A stretch of DNA of 19,033 nucleotides from Desulfobacteraceae bacterium (lineage in GTDB: Bacteria; Desulfobacterota; Desulfobacteria; Desulfobacterales; BuS5). Location of the stretch: the NCBI GenBank assembly GCA_030592105.1, contig JAUVKE010000009.1, positions 1 through 19,033 on the forward strand, given 5' to 3'. A program made the translations under genes and the position numbers. This document shows, one piece after another, positions 10,075-17,927 of the stretch; position 1 is the stretch's first letter; each line of letters starts with the position of its first letter. A model generated the notes under the pieces. The model worked only from the letters and a program-made list of their open reading frames with translations. It made no database searches and was not told the origin of the DNA.

Positions 10075-10472
10075 TTTTTTATAAAACCTGTTTTTTCCCT
10101 GGTTGATAATATTATCTTTGCAAGATGTTCAGATAAAATTAATATTTGAACTGAAAAAATGCCGATAACAGTAGCTATTAAACTGATTTCAGCCATTTTA
10201 ATGGCAAAAAAAATTGGAATTCCCATGATAATATATCTGAAATATACAGAACCAAGGGATATCATAAAAGTTTTTCTCCTGGTATGTCCAAGCCTTAATG
10301 GAATGGTTTCTCCCATCAATACAAAGTTCAGTATGCTGGCCAGTGTTCCCATGATAAGACCTTTGCCAGCGGGCTTATAACCTGTAAAAATAAGACATAC
10401 AGTAACTATGATAGCTAAAAACAGGGCAACAGAGCAATACTTTTTTTGGGTTTTTCTAACTGGTCCCATCAT
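10071..10472 (-). CDS. atpI: ATP synthase subunit I-like membrane protein
   Basis: A 133-residue protein with four predicted membrane segments (about 14-32, 39-55, 74-95 and 98-118) and a basic N-terminus, in the position of AtpI (ATP-synt_I family) directly before atpB. AtpI-type proteins assist c-ring assembly or ion supply, and sequence conservation is low. The call rests mainly on membrane layout and place. The ATG at 10472 has AGGA 9 nt upstream and is preferred over the ATG at 10469. It is 3 nt after the atpZ-like gene and overlaps atpB by 4 nt. Confidence 0.7.
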   Translation of the reverse strand: MMGPVRKTQKKYCSVALFLAIIVTVCLIFTGYKPAGKGLIMGTLASILNFVLMGETIPLRLGHTRRKTFMISLGSVYFRYIIMGIPIFFAIKMAEISLIATVIGIFSVQILILSEHLAKIILSTREKTGFIKK

Positions 10473-10475
10473 TTG

Positions 10476-10751
10476 TTATTTTCCTGGTGGATTCTCTTTT
10501 TTCGATTCATCGTCAGTTATATCGAGAATCTGTCTGTAGACTGTGTTTGCACCGCCTATTATTCCGAGTATAATAAATATTGTTGTGAAAATACCCCTTG
10601 TTTTAAGCCATTTGTCCATGTACAATCCAATAAACAAGCAAAAAATAATGCAGCCTGCCATGGTAAGGCCGAGCTGCATTATGATTGTCAGGTTCTCGTA
10701 AATACTTCCGGCAGGTTTAAAGTCTATTAATTTTTTTCGGTGCCTTTGCAT
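10476..10751 (-). CDS. AtpZ/AtpI-like small membrane protein, first gene of the Fo operon
   Basis: A 91-residue protein with two membrane helices (about 25-45 and 51-70). The block GCIIFCLFIGLYMDKWLKT, then GIFTTIFIILGIIGGANTVYR, fits the AtpZ/ATPase_gene1 family, in which two helices are linked by a short loop and the D-x-W/LG pattern is kept. In other bacteria these proteins precede atpI and atpB. The role may be Mg2+ or ion supply or rotor assembly. It starts at the ATG at 10751 with no strong ribosome site, about 80 nt after the likely transcription start of the promoter at 10837-10865. Confidence 0.75.
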   Translation of the reverse strand: MQRHRKKLIDFKPAGSIYENLTIIMQLGLTMAGCIIFCLFIGLYMDKWLKTRGIFTTIFIILGIIGGANTVYRQILDITDDESKKENPPGK

Positions 10752-10836
10752 TTTGACAAACCCGTATTTTTTTTAGATATATTGCATTTCACTATTGAGA
10801 TATTTTTTAGAGTAAAACGTGTATTTAAGGCAAACA

Positions 10837-10865
10837 GCTATATCATTGTTTTTTAAAAACGTCAA
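10837..10865 (-). promoter_or_regulatory. Sigma70-type promoter of the Fo operon
   Basis: On the - strand, TTGACG (10865-10860) and TATAGC (10842-10837) are separated by 17 nt. The position, 86 nt upstream of the first ATP synthase gene in the only non-coding gap on that side, fits. No operator is seen. Confidence 0.55.
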
Positions 10866-10956
10866 GGTGTTAAACTTTAGGCTTCGAAATAAAAAATTAT
10901 GTAGTTTAAGGTCTTGAAAATTGACTCTATATATTTTATTAAAAGGCATATCATCA

Positions 10957-11739
10957 ATGGTAATAGCAGAAAAAAATTATACATTTGTGACTATTCTAGG
11001 TTCGGGAACCTGTATTCCATCACTGGCCAGAAGTTCCTGCAGCGTACTTTTGAATATTGAAGGGGTAAATCTTCTGTTTGATTCCGGTGCGGGGACAATA
11101 CACAGGCTTCTTCAGGCCGGGGTTGGTACTTTTGATGTTTCTTATCTTTTTTTGAGCCATTTTCATCCGGATCATTCAGGTGAGGTTGCATCTCTTTTCT
11201 TTTCAATGAAATATCCTGAGCAGCGCAGGACACCTTTTTGCCTTGTAGGGGGGAGGGGACTTGTTCAATTTTATTCCGGTCTGAAGGGGGCCTATGGGGA
11301 ATGGATAGATCCAGGGCCGGATATTTTAAAATTAATCGAGATGGATAATCTGGCCTTTGACAGGATTGTTTTTGATGATTTCACTGTGGCATCGGCTCCT
11401 GTTTCCCATAATGAGGAGAGTATTGCCTACAAAGTATCAGGTACCAATGGGAAGTCTTTTGTATATTCAGGGGATACGGATTTTTCTGAAAACCTTATCT
11501 CTCTGGCCAAGGATACGGATCTTTTGATTTGTGAATCTGCTTTTCCTGATGATTTAAAAGTACCCGGGCACCTGACACCTTCTCTGGCCGGTGAAATTGC
11601 AACACGGGCCAATGTAAAAAAACTGGTTTTGACCCATTTTTATCCTGAATGCGAAGGGGCTGATATGGAAGGGGAATGCCGTAAAACATATACCGGTCCA
11701 CTGGTTCTTGCAAAGGATCTTATGAAAATTGAATTGTGA
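10957..11739 (+). CDS. RNase Z-like metallo-beta-lactamase-fold hydrolase
   Basis: A 260-residue cytoplasmic protein of the MBL fold. The metal motif HxHxDH is at H68, H70, D72 and H73 (LSHFHPDHSG); further ligands fit H151, D173 (YSGDTDF) and H227 (LTHFYPE). It opens with TILGSGTCIPS, a block shared by ribonuclease Z and related hydrolases, and carries HLTPSLAGEIATRANVKKLV near the end, as in RNase Z. The long exosite arm of true RNase Z is not evident, so the substrate may be something other than tRNA precursors. The start is placed at the ATG at 10957 (AAGG 10 nt upstream); an in-frame TTG at 10921 would add 12 residues unlike the family. It is divergent from the Fo operon and convergent with cobT. 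Confidence 0.85.
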   Translation: MVIAEKNYTFVTILGSGTCIPSLARSSCSVLLNIEGVNLLFDSGAGTIHRLLQAGVGTFDVSYLFLSHFHPDHSGEVASLFFSMKYPEQRRTPFCLVGGRGLVQFYSGLKGAYGEWIDPGPDILKLIEMDNLAFDRIVFDDFTVASAPVSHNEESIAYKVSGTNGKSFVYSGDTDFSENLISLAKDTDLLICESAFPDDLKVPGHLTPSLAGEIATRANVKKLVLTHFYPECEGADMEGECRKTYTGPLVLAKDLMKIEL

Positions 11740-11756
11740 GTAGTGTTGTGTATATA

Positions 11757-11781
11757 CGTTCCCAGGCAGAGCCTGGGAACG
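11757..11781. repeat. Palindromic repeat between convergent genes
   Basis: A perfect 11-bp stem, cgttcccaggc / gcctgggaacg, with a 3-nt loop, followed by GAGGG. It sits between the ends of the MBL gene and cobT and lacks a T-run. A degenerate relative sharing CGTT-CCAGG and GGAACGAGGG is at 17855-17885. It may work as a convergent terminator or be a dispersed REP-like sequence. Confidence 0.55.
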
Positions 11782-11800
11782 AGGGCATTACCGGCATTCG

Positions 11801-12889
11801 TTAGTGCTGGGCGTTATTTATTCCCACTTCTTCAAATGTTTTGATTTCCGCAAGTATACGTGTGGCTGTGTCAAGAAAATCCATGGCAAGAACCGCTCCT
11901 GTCCCTTCCCCTAAACGAAACTTAAAGTCAAAAAGAGGTTGCAGGCCAAGACGGTTGAGCATGAAACTGTGGCCTGTTTCAACGGAGCTGTGGCTTGCGA
12001 AAAGATATTTTTTTGCTTTTGGAGCAAACTCACATGCGATAAGAGCACCTGCTGTGGATATGAACCCGTCGCATACAACTGGTATTTCGTGGGCAGCGGC
12101 GCCAATAACAAGGCCTGCGATGGCACTGATTTCAAAGCCCCCCACCTTTGCCAGTACGTCAACGGGATCTTTTGGGTCGGGATTGTTGCGATCAAGCCCT
12201 TTTTCTATTATTTTAATTTTATTTTTTAACTGATCATCATCAATCCCGGTGCCCCGGCCTGTGAGTTTTTCCGGAGAAATACCGGAAAAGGCTGCTATAA
12301 TTGCGGTAGATGGTGTTGTATTTCCGATTCCCATGTCGCCTGTGCCGAGTATATCCAGGGATTCATGGGGGATGAGTTCATTGACAATTGTTATTCCAGC
12401 TTCAATGGATTTTACAGCCTCTTGTTTTGTCATTGCCGGTCCATGCACAAAATTGCTTGTTGATCTGCGGATTTTTTTATGGAGAATCGGGAGTTCAGGC
12501 TTAAAATTATGGTTTACGCCAAGGTCTGCTACCTTTACGTCGGCCCCGTGGTGTTTTGCCAGCACACTTACGGAGGCGCCTCCATTAACAAAATTATAAA
12601 CCATTTGAGCTGTTACTTCCTGGGGAAAGACGCTTACCCCTTCCGCTACAACCCCATGATCCCCTGCACAGGTGACAACGATTTTTTTTTTCAATGGAAC
12701 ATCAATCTTTTTGGCAATGCCGGCAAGCCTGGCTGACAGGGGTTCAAAAACTCCCAGGCTCCCTGCGGGCCTTGCCTGGTTTGCCAGGCGCTCCATTGCC
12801 ATGGCATATATTTTTGCGTCAGGGCTTTTTATAGAGTTAGCTGTTTTTTGCAGAAGGTCTTTTTGCAATTTTGTCTCCCTTAATATCAT
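11801..12889 (-). CDS. cobT: Nicotinate-nucleotide:dimethylbenzimidazole phosphoribosyltransferase
   Basis: CobT activates the lower-ligand base, transferring phosphoribose from nicotinate mononucleotide to a benzimidazole to give the alpha-ribotide used in cobamide assembly. The protein has 362 residues, typical for the family. Visible blocks are GSLGVFEPLSARLAGI, VVTCAGDHGVVAEGVSVFPQ, FVNGGASVSVLA, LGTGDMGIGNTTPS, the stretch RNNPDPKDPVDVLAKVGG, and FRLGEGTGAVLAM near the end, which carries the conserved Glu region. The start is the ATG at 12889 with GGGAG 9 nt upstream; a TTG at 12895 is too close to that site. It overlaps the 3' end of the bzaF-like gene by 53 nt, so the two are co-transcribed and share the cobalamin riboswitch. 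The partner gene suggests that its natural substrate is 5-hydroxybenzimidazole or a derivative. Confidence 0.96.
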   Translation of the reverse strand: MILRETKLQKDLLQKTANSIKSPDAKIYAMAMERLANQARPAGSLGVFEPLSARLAGIAKKIDVPLKKKIVVTCAGDHGVVAEGVSVFPQEVTAQMVYNFVNGGASVSVLAKHHGADVKVADLGVNHNFKPELPILHKKIRRSTSNFVHGPAMTKQEAVKSIEAGITIVNELIPHESLDILGTGDMGIGNTTPSTAIIAAFSGISPEKLTGRGTGIDDDQLKNKIKIIEKGLDRNNPDPKDPVDVLAKVGGFEISAIAGLVIGAAAHEIPVVCDGFISTAGALIACEFAPKAKKYLFASHSSVETGHSFMLNRLGLQPLFDFKFRLGEGTGAVLAMDFLDTATRILAEIKTFEEVGINNAQH

Positions 12890-14171
12890 TTTCAAAGACT
12901 CCCATCCCTTTTTTCATGGCACAGAAATCTCCGCACATTGTGCATGTCTCTTCTTTGGAAGGTTCTCTGCTCTGGCGGATTTTTTTTGCTGTGTCCGGAA
13001 ACATTAAAAGGCTTTCAAGATCATCCCATCGCATATCACGCCTTGCCATGGCTGCCTGTTTCTCATTTTCCCGACGTTCCGGATATTTTGCGATATCACC
13101 TACCCTCACAGCTAATCTTACAATTCTTACACCTTCCCTGACATCCTCTTCATTGGGGAGGGCAAGGTGCTCGGATGGTGTGATGTAGCAGATGAGGTCT
13201 GCACCGTACCTGCTTGAGTTTGCTGCACCTATTGCTGCAACCACATGATCATAACCAGCTCCGGTATCAGCCGGAATAGGACCAAGAACATAATATGGTG
13301 CATTTCCGCTCATCCGTTTTTCAAGCATTATATTACCCTCTATTTCATCTAAGGGGACATGCCCGGGGCCTTCCACCATCATCTGGCACCCCATCTCTCT
13401 TCCTGTTTCTGCGAGTTCGCAGTTGATGATCATTTCCGCCATTTGTGCTCTGTCGTGGCTGTCGTGAATAGCCCCCGCCCTTATTCCATTCCCAAGGGAA
13501 AGAACTGCATCATATTTTTTCATCAGGCCGCAGACACGGTCAAACTGTTCATAAAGGGGGTTCTCTTTTCCTGTGCTGTCCATCCATGCCACCATGAATG
13601 TGCCTCCTTTTGATACAAGGCCTCCATAGCGGTATCCCTGTTTGCGTAAACGTTCTATGGTATATTGATTAATTCCGCAGTGAATAGCCATAAAACTTAA
13701 TCCGTCGGCAAGCTGTTTTTCAATGAGGTCAAAAAGAAACTCAGGGTCTAATTTGCTTGGATTATTATATTTGCGGGCGGTTTCGCAAAAGGCCTGGTAT
13801 AAAGGTACATTTCCCACAGGGAGATTGGTGTTTGCAAGAACTGCTCTGCGAATGGCATCAAGGTCTCCACCTGCTGACAGTTCCATCAGGGTGTCCGCCC
13901 CTTCTTCTTCGGCTGCTATGGCTTTACGGATTTCAAGATCAATATCACAAATATCAGAAGATGTTCCTATGGAAGCATTAACTTTGGTTCTCAGTCCCAA
14001 ACCTATTCCAACTGCTTTTTGAGTTTTACGGTACGGGTTGTTAGGAATGACAATCTCTCCCTTTGCAACACGTTCACATATAATTTCCCGGGGAAATCCT
14101 TCTTCTGAAGCTACCTGTTTTATCTGGTCAGTTATGATTCCTTCTCTTGCAAGTTCTATCTGGGTTTTCAT
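12837..14171 (-). CDS. bzaF: ThiC-family radical SAM enzyme, probable 5-hydroxybenzimidazole synthase BzaF
   Basis: ThiC-family enzymes convert aminoimidazole ribotide: ThiC makes the thiamin pyrimidine, and BzaF makes 5-hydroxybenzimidazole, an anaerobic lower-ligand precursor of cobamides. Three facts favour BzaF: a cobalamin riboswitch rather than a TPP riboswitch upstream, cobT overlapping downstream, and anaerobe-type gene content. The protein has 444 residues. It has the family blocks RTKVNASIGTSSD, ADTLMELSAGGDLD, MVEGPGHVPLDEIE and LICYITPSEHLALPNEEDVR. The C-terminal cluster motif is C410-x2-C413-x3-C417 (CTMCGDFC), one residue shorter than the CX2CX4C of Escherichia coli ThiC. The region equivalent to ThiC LGDGLRPG reads LGNGIRAG. 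The ATG at 14171 has AAGGA about 9 nt upstream. Thiamin-pathway ThiC remains a possible alternative. Confidence 0.8.
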   Translation of the reverse strand: MKTQIELAREGIITDQIKQVASEEGFPREIICERVAKGEIVIPNNPYRKTQKAVGIGLGLRTKVNASIGTSSDICDIDLEIRKAIAAEEEGADTLMELSAGGDLDAIRRAVLANTNLPVGNVPLYQAFCETARKYNNPSKLDPEFLFDLIEKQLADGLSFMAIHCGINQYTIERLRKQGYRYGGLVSKGGTFMVAWMDSTGKENPLYEQFDRVCGLMKKYDAVLSLGNGIRAGAIHDSHDRAQMAEMIINCELAETGREMGCQMMVEGPGHVPLDEIEGNIMLEKRMSGNAPYYVLGPIPADTGAGYDHVVAAIGAANSSRYGADLICYITPSEHLALPNEEDVREGVRIVRLAVRVGDIAKYPERRENEKQAAMARRDMRWDDLESLLMFPDTAKKIRQSREPSKEETCTMCGDFCAMKKGMGVFENDIKGDKIAKRPSAKNS

Positions 14172-14203
14172 TATAAATGTTCCTTGGATTCAAAGATTTT
14201 CGC

Positions 14204-14249
14204 AAAAAAAAAGGGTTCTGACAGAAATAGAGAAATTCTGTCAGAACCC
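14204..14249 (-). terminator. Intrinsic terminator in the cobalamin riboswitch leader
   Basis: On the - strand a perfect 14-bp stem (gggttctgacagaa, 14236-14249 with 14213-14226) has a 9-nt loop and is followed by nine T (14212-14204). It sits between the riboswitch aptamer and the bzaF start, so it is the expression platform: ligand binding should favour termination. Confidence 0.88.
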
Positions 14250-14289
14250 TTTACCATTAAGTTCCTTATTTTTATAGTATAACTGTCTG

Positions 14290-14435
14290 CTTCGTCTTCT
14301 GACTTACTGATAAACAACCAAACACGCCTTCCCAGCCATGAAAGGCCAGTGACATTTAAATAGTGTTTGATATTTCAGATTACAGCGGCGGGACCGTTAC
14401 GGATTTTCACCGTATTCCGTTAAAAGCCAATTAAA
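14290..14435 (-). promoter_or_regulatory. Cobalamin (AdoCbl-type) riboswitch
   Basis: Read on the - strand the leader contains, in order, ACGGTGAAAATCCG, ACGGTCCCGCCGCTGTAA, GTCACTGG (B12-box-like), CTGGGAAGGCG and AGTCAGAAGAC. This is the known order of conserved blocks of cobalamin riboswitch aptamers. It is followed by the terminator at 14204-14249 and controls bzaF and cobT, whose products build the lower ligand, so feedback repression by cobamide is expected. Confidence 0.93.
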
Positions 14436-14452
14436 ATATCTATTTTTTTCTT

Positions 14453-14481
14453 TTAATATTAATAATTGGGATAAATGTCAA
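14453..14481 (-). promoter_or_regulatory. Sigma70-type promoter of the riboswitch-bzaF-cobT unit
   Basis: On the - strand, TTGACA (14481-14476) and TATTAA (14458-14453) are separated by 17 nt. Transcription would start near 14446, just before the first conserved riboswitch block. Confidence 0.65.
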
Positions 14482-14690
14482 TAGAATATTTGTGTAATTA
14501 ATTTCCAGAAGCGGTCTGTTTTAATAAATCGGGTTTAGTAAATCTGAAAAATAATATTTTGGCATTATAAAGAGTCTGCCTAACATGCTGAATTTACAGG
14601 AATAGTAGCTTTTTTTAGTTTTTTTGTAAAAAAAATATAAAAAAATTGACTTTGCTGCTATTTCGATATATCCGTTTTTAAGGTATTGAT
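14482..14690. other. AT-rich spacer with a weak promoter-like sequence
   Basis: No coding frame of note. Near the end, TTGACT (14646-14651) and TATATC (14667-14672) lie 15 nt apart on the + strand, a sub-optimal promoter that could serve the tiny ORF at 14691. Nothing else is recognised. Confidence 0.3.
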
Positions 14691-14753
14691 ATGCACTTGA
14701 TTGCTTTTCTGCTCCTCTCCCTATTGCTATTCTTCCTCGGCTGTAAAATATAA
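14691..14753 (+). CDS. Possible 20-residue lipopeptide ORF
   Basis: ATG at 14691, AAGG 7 nt upstream, stop at 14751-14753. The product is almost wholly a signal peptide: M-H-L-I, a run of Leu, Ala and Phe, then the lipobox-like F-L-G-C at residues 15-18, followed only by Lys-Ile. If processed by signal peptidase II, the mature product would be a lipid-modified Cys-Lys-Ile. Small lipoproteins exist, but one this short is unusual, there is no basic N-terminal residue, and an AT-rich spacer gives such frames by chance. There is no neighbour on its strand for 300 nt. Confidence 0.25.
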   Translation: MHLIAFLLLSLLLFFLGCKI

Positions 14754-14847
14754 ATAATTTTAAAAATTCATATAACTATTCAGCTGATATGTATAACTTC
14801 AGGTATAATCTGATTAAACCATGAAAAACTCACGCCTAAGAGGTCGT

Positions 14848-14935
14848 AAAGAAAGAACCTGTTACAAATATAAACTTGCGTAATAGTATACCGGAAAATG
14901 ATACAACCAGGTTCAGCCCGATGGGTTCTTTCTTA
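14848..14935. repeat. Structured repeat with two competing pairings
   Basis: aagaaagaacc (14849-14859) can pair over 11 bp with ggttctttctt (14924-14934). The overlapping gaacctg (14855-14861) can instead pair with caggttc (14908-14914). The two pairings share GAACC and exclude each other, as in a switch or a decayed mobile-element end. No gene is recognised between 14754 and 15054. Confidence 0.35.
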
Positions 14936-15054
14936 GCGCTCTCTAATACGTTCAAACAATTTCAAATGTTTTAACAACAGATTCATACGGTTTTCGTTTT
15001 AATTAAAAAATCAAAAAAAGGGGGGCATGGAGGCTGAGTCAAAAATAATGGGAC

Positions 15055-15222
15055 ATGAAGCTTGAATTTTGGAAGGAATGGAAGAGACCCCGGCCTTTGG
15101 CAAGGGGCTTAATACCGATTATATTCTCAGGATGGCCAAGGTGGAGGGGGCGTCAAGATTCTTTCGATATCGACCGTCTGCTAAATGCTGAAGAGTTTAC
15201 TGCTATTGAAAAAGCAGCATAG
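15055..15222 (+). CDS. Unidentified 55-codon ORF, possibly a decayed gene end
   Basis: ATG at 15055, TAG at 15220-15222. The first 33 residues are rich in Trp, Arg and Pro and look unnatural. The last 20 (DSFDIDRLLNAEEFTAIEKA) look like a normal helical protein end. A second frame (ATG at 15078 to TGA at 15191) gives a more protein-like start, EETPAFGKGLNTDYILRMAK. One explanation is a frameshifted remnant whose natural product begins in the second frame and ends in the first. I do not recognise the family, and neither start has a convincing ribosome site. Confidence 0.22.
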   Translation: MKLEFWKEWKRPRPLARGLIPIIFSGWPRWRGRQDSFDIDRLLNAEEFTAIEKAA

Positions 15223-15404
15223 GAGGCTGTCCTAGAATGTTCTTTTTCCCCAGCTCCTCGTTATTTTTTTAAATAATGCTCGGAATACTAATAAGTGTAT
15301 AAGTGTATGCCTGTGCTTATTTAAAAAAATGCCTTGATCTGAGAAAAAATTTCTGTTCTCGGACAGCTCCTGGGACAAACAAAGTTTTTAAAAGGGAGCT
15401 TATC

Positions 15405-17762
15405 ATGAACTGGAATAATTTAACAATCGGCAAAAAAATTGCTGTTGGTTTTGGAATAACCTTGCTTCTCATGGGTGTTGTTGGTCTATTTAGCTATGGT
15501 GGTGTTGGCAGTATTGTTAAAAATGCAGCCCAGGTTATTGATGGTAATAAACTTGATGCAAACCTGGCTCAGAAAGAAGTTGATCATTTGAACTGGGCAG
15601 GCAAGATTAATGCACTTCTGACCGATGAAAATATAACAGAGCTTAATGTTCAGACCGATGACCATAAGTGTGGTTTTGGTAAATGGCTTTACGGCGAAGG
15701 TCGCAGGGCTGCTGAATCTCTTGTTCCGTCTTTGGCACCTTTATTTAAGGAAATTGAACAACCCCATGCCAGACTACATGCTTCAGCCCTGGAAATTAAA
15801 AAATATTTCCAGCAGGCTGATGAACACCTCCCTCAGTTTATAGTCGAAAAAAAGGTTGATCACCTTCTTTGGATAGCAAAAATTAAAGATCTTTTTTTAA
15901 AAAATCTATCGAAGCTTGATGTTACGACCGATCCCCACAGGTGTGGCTTTGGCGAGTTTTTATATGGGGAGGCTGGTGGGAAAGCTGCGGCTTCTGATCC
16001 AGAACTTGCCCGGTTGCTTGAAGAGATTAAAGAACCCCATGCCAGGCTTCATGATTCGGCAGGTAAAATTGCAAAAGCCTGGAGACAGACACATCCAGGG
16101 CTGATAAATAGTTTAAGAGCCCGTCTGGATGATCATCGTAAATGGGCAGCAGTCATTGCCAGCGCGCTTATTACTAAGAAAAAGATCAATGTTGAGCAAG
16201 ATCCTTCAAAATGTGCATTCGGCAGATGGTTAAATAGCAGCGAATGTAAGGAGCTATCTGTTGGGTGGCCGGAATTTGCCGCTATTATGCTCCAGGTGCG
16301 CGGGCATCACACAAAGCTGCACAGAACAGTGGACAAAATTATGAATGCAAAGAGTCATGCTGCCAGAGTTCGTATTTTTGAAAAGGAAACAGCCATCGAA
16401 CTTGCTGCTGTAGCCAGATATTTTGATGAACTGATTGCCCTGGAGGAAAAAAATGTGGAGGGAGGCAAGGAGGCCGAACATATTTTTACAACCGAAACCC
16501 TTCCTGCCCTTGAAGAGACTCAAATTATCCTTGGAAAGATTGCACACAGGGCGGAGGGAATGCTTTATGGGGCGAGACATGCAAGACAAATCTATGCGGA
16601 CAAGACTCTGCCAGCTCTTGGGCAAACCCAAAAAATTCTTGGGCAGCTTCGTCAGGAAGCGAAAAAAAATATTATGACTGATGCTATTATGCTAAAGGCT
16701 GCTCAAAGTACCAAACGGAATGTAACTATTGCCGCACTCATGACTCTTCTCCTTGGTATATCACTCGCTTTTATTATTGCAAGGGGTATAACCAGCGTGC
16801 TGCAGCGGATTACCAGTAATATGGATGAGGGGGCAAACCAGGTGGCTTCGGCAGCAGGGCAGGTTTCATCCGCCAGTCAGCAACTGGCAGAGGGGGCATC
16901 GGAACAGGCTGCAGGTATTGAGGAGACATCTTCGTCCATGGAAGAGATGGCCTCCATGACCAAACGGAACGCGGAAAATGCAGGGGAGGCAGATGTTTTT
17001 ATGAAAGAGGTTAATAAGGTTGTTTCAAGTGCAAATGATTCCATGACAAGGCTTATCTATTCAATGCAAGAGATTTCAAAGGCGAGCGATGAAACTCAGA
17101 AGGTGGTGAAAACCATTGATGAAATTGCATTTCAGACTAATCTTCTTGCTTTAAATGCTGCTGTTGAAGCTGCAAGGGCAGGGGAGGCAGGGGCAGGATT
17201 TGCAGTGGTGGCCGAAGAGGTGAGGAATCTTGCGTTGCGGTCTGCTGAGGCAGCCAAAAATACAGCAATATTGATTGAAGGGACTGTGAAAAAAATTGGG
17301 AAAGGATCCGAACTGGCTAACAAAACCAATGATGAATTTGTAAAGGTTGCGGAAAGCAGTTCAAAGGTCGGAGAACTTGTGGGGGAAATTTCAGCAGCAT
17401 CTGGTGAGCAGTCCCAGGGGATTGAACAGGTGAACAAGGCTGTTGTTGAGATGGATACGGTTGTTCAGCAGAATGCGGCCAGCGCCGAGGAATCCGCATC
17501 TGCCTCAGAGGAGCTAAACGCCCAGGCAGAGCAGGTAAAATCTATGGTGGCAGAGCTTGCTGCCATGGTCGGCGGGGCAAAAAAGACGGTTCGACAGCAT
17601 TCGGCACAAGGTGCTGAAATATCTCCAGCCTCCCAGGTGCGTCAGTATACCCTTGCGGCGCCTGTGAAAAAGACCGGAAATAAACATTTGCCGGGGCATA
17701 AGGCGCAGGAGGTGGATCCTGAAAAAATTATCCCCATGGATGATGATTTTAGTGATTTTTAA
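15405..17762 (+). CDS. Methyl-accepting chemotaxis protein with three tandem CZB zinc domains
   Basis: A 785-residue chemoreceptor. TM1 is at about 11-33 and TM2 at about 439-460, followed by the adaptor region and the MA signalling domain, whose tip [19 protein letters not shown] is canonical. Between the TMs are three CZB domains, each with a full His-Cys-His-His zinc set: H61, C89, H121, H125; H153, C180, H212, H216; and H244, C270, H302, H306. Each has the CxFGxWL/CxFGxFLY block. A helical region follows with a duplicated TLPALxxTQxILG (365-378 and 401-414). CZB domains in studied receptors are mostly cytoplasmic, so three on the periplasmic side is unusual. They would sense zinc or an oxidant acting on Cys-zinc. 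The start is the ATG at 15405 with GGGAG 7 nt upstream; a GTG at 15303 would add 34 residues before TM1. The gene stands alone, with no che genes adjacent. Confidence 0.93.
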   Translation: MNWNNLTIGKKIAVGFGITLLLMGVVGLFSYGGVGSIVKNAAQVIDGNKLDANLAQKEVDHLNWAGKINALLTDENITELNVQTDDHKCGFGKWLYGEGRRAAESLVPSLAPLFKEIEQPHARLHASALEIKKYFQQADEHLPQFIVEKKVDHLLWIAKIKDLFLKNLSKLDVTTDPHRCGFGEFLYGEAGGKAAASDPELARLLEEIKEPHARLHDSAGKIAKAWRQTHPGLINSLRARLDDHRKWAAVIASALITKKKINVEQDPSKCAFGRWLNSSECKELSVGWPEFAAIMLQVRGHHTKLHRTVDKIMNAKSHAARVRIFEKETAIELAAVARYFDELIALEEKNVEGGKEAEHIFTTETLPALEETQIILGKIAHRAEGMLYGARHARQIYADKTLPALGQTQKILGQLRQEAKKNIMTDAIMLKAAQSTKRNVTIAALMTLLLGISLAFIIARGITSVLQRITSNMDEGANQVASAAGQVSSASQQLAEGASEQAAGIEETSSSMEEMASMTKRNAENAGEADVFMKEVNKVVSSANDSMTRLIYSMQEISKASDETQKVVKTIDEIAFQTNLLALNAAVEAARAGEAGAGFAVVAEEVRNLALRSAEAAKNTAILIEGTVKKIGKGSELANKTNDEFVKVAESSSKVGELVGEISAASGEQSQGIEQVNKAVVEMDTVVQQNAASAEESASASEELNAQAEQVKSMVAELAAMVGGAKKTVRQHSAQGAEISPASQVRQYTLAAPVKKTGNKHLPGHKAQEVDPEKIIPMDDDFSDF

Positions 17763-17854
17763 TTTTTTCAGGCCATGGATTTTACTGCCGCATTTTTCAT
17801 TGACAGTGAAATACGATTTCGCTTAAGATCAATATTAAGAACAGTTACATTTAT

Positions 17855-17885
17855 CCTCGTTTCCAGGTTTTGGCCGGAACGAGGG
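17855..17885. repeat. Degenerate palindrome related to 11757-11781
   Basis: cctcgtttcc and ggaacgagg form a stem with a one-base bulge around an 11-nt loop. It shares CGTT-CCAGG and GGAACGAGGG with the palindrome between the MBL gene and cobT. It lies between the chemoreceptor and mntA and has no T-run. Confidence 0.45.
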
Positions 17886-17927
17886 TAAAAGGTTTGACAA
17901 ACACCGCACAGATGGGGAAATTTTAAT

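Noticed and set aside
10914..10942. Promoter TTGAAA-17-TATTAA before the MBL gene
   Set aside because: It would place the transcript start only about 8 nt before the ATG, leaving no room for a ribosome site; AT-rich sequence makes such matches common.
12837..14171. Calling the ThiC-family gene thiC of thiamin synthesis
   Set aside because: The upstream riboswitch is of the cobalamin type with no TPP motif, and cobT overlaps; BzaF is the better fit, although ThiC is not excluded.
15303..15404. Longer chemoreceptor start at a GTG (34 extra residues)
   Set aside because: The extra part is Cys/Lys-rich and unlike MCP N-termini; the ATG at 15405 has a good ribosome site and directly precedes TM1.
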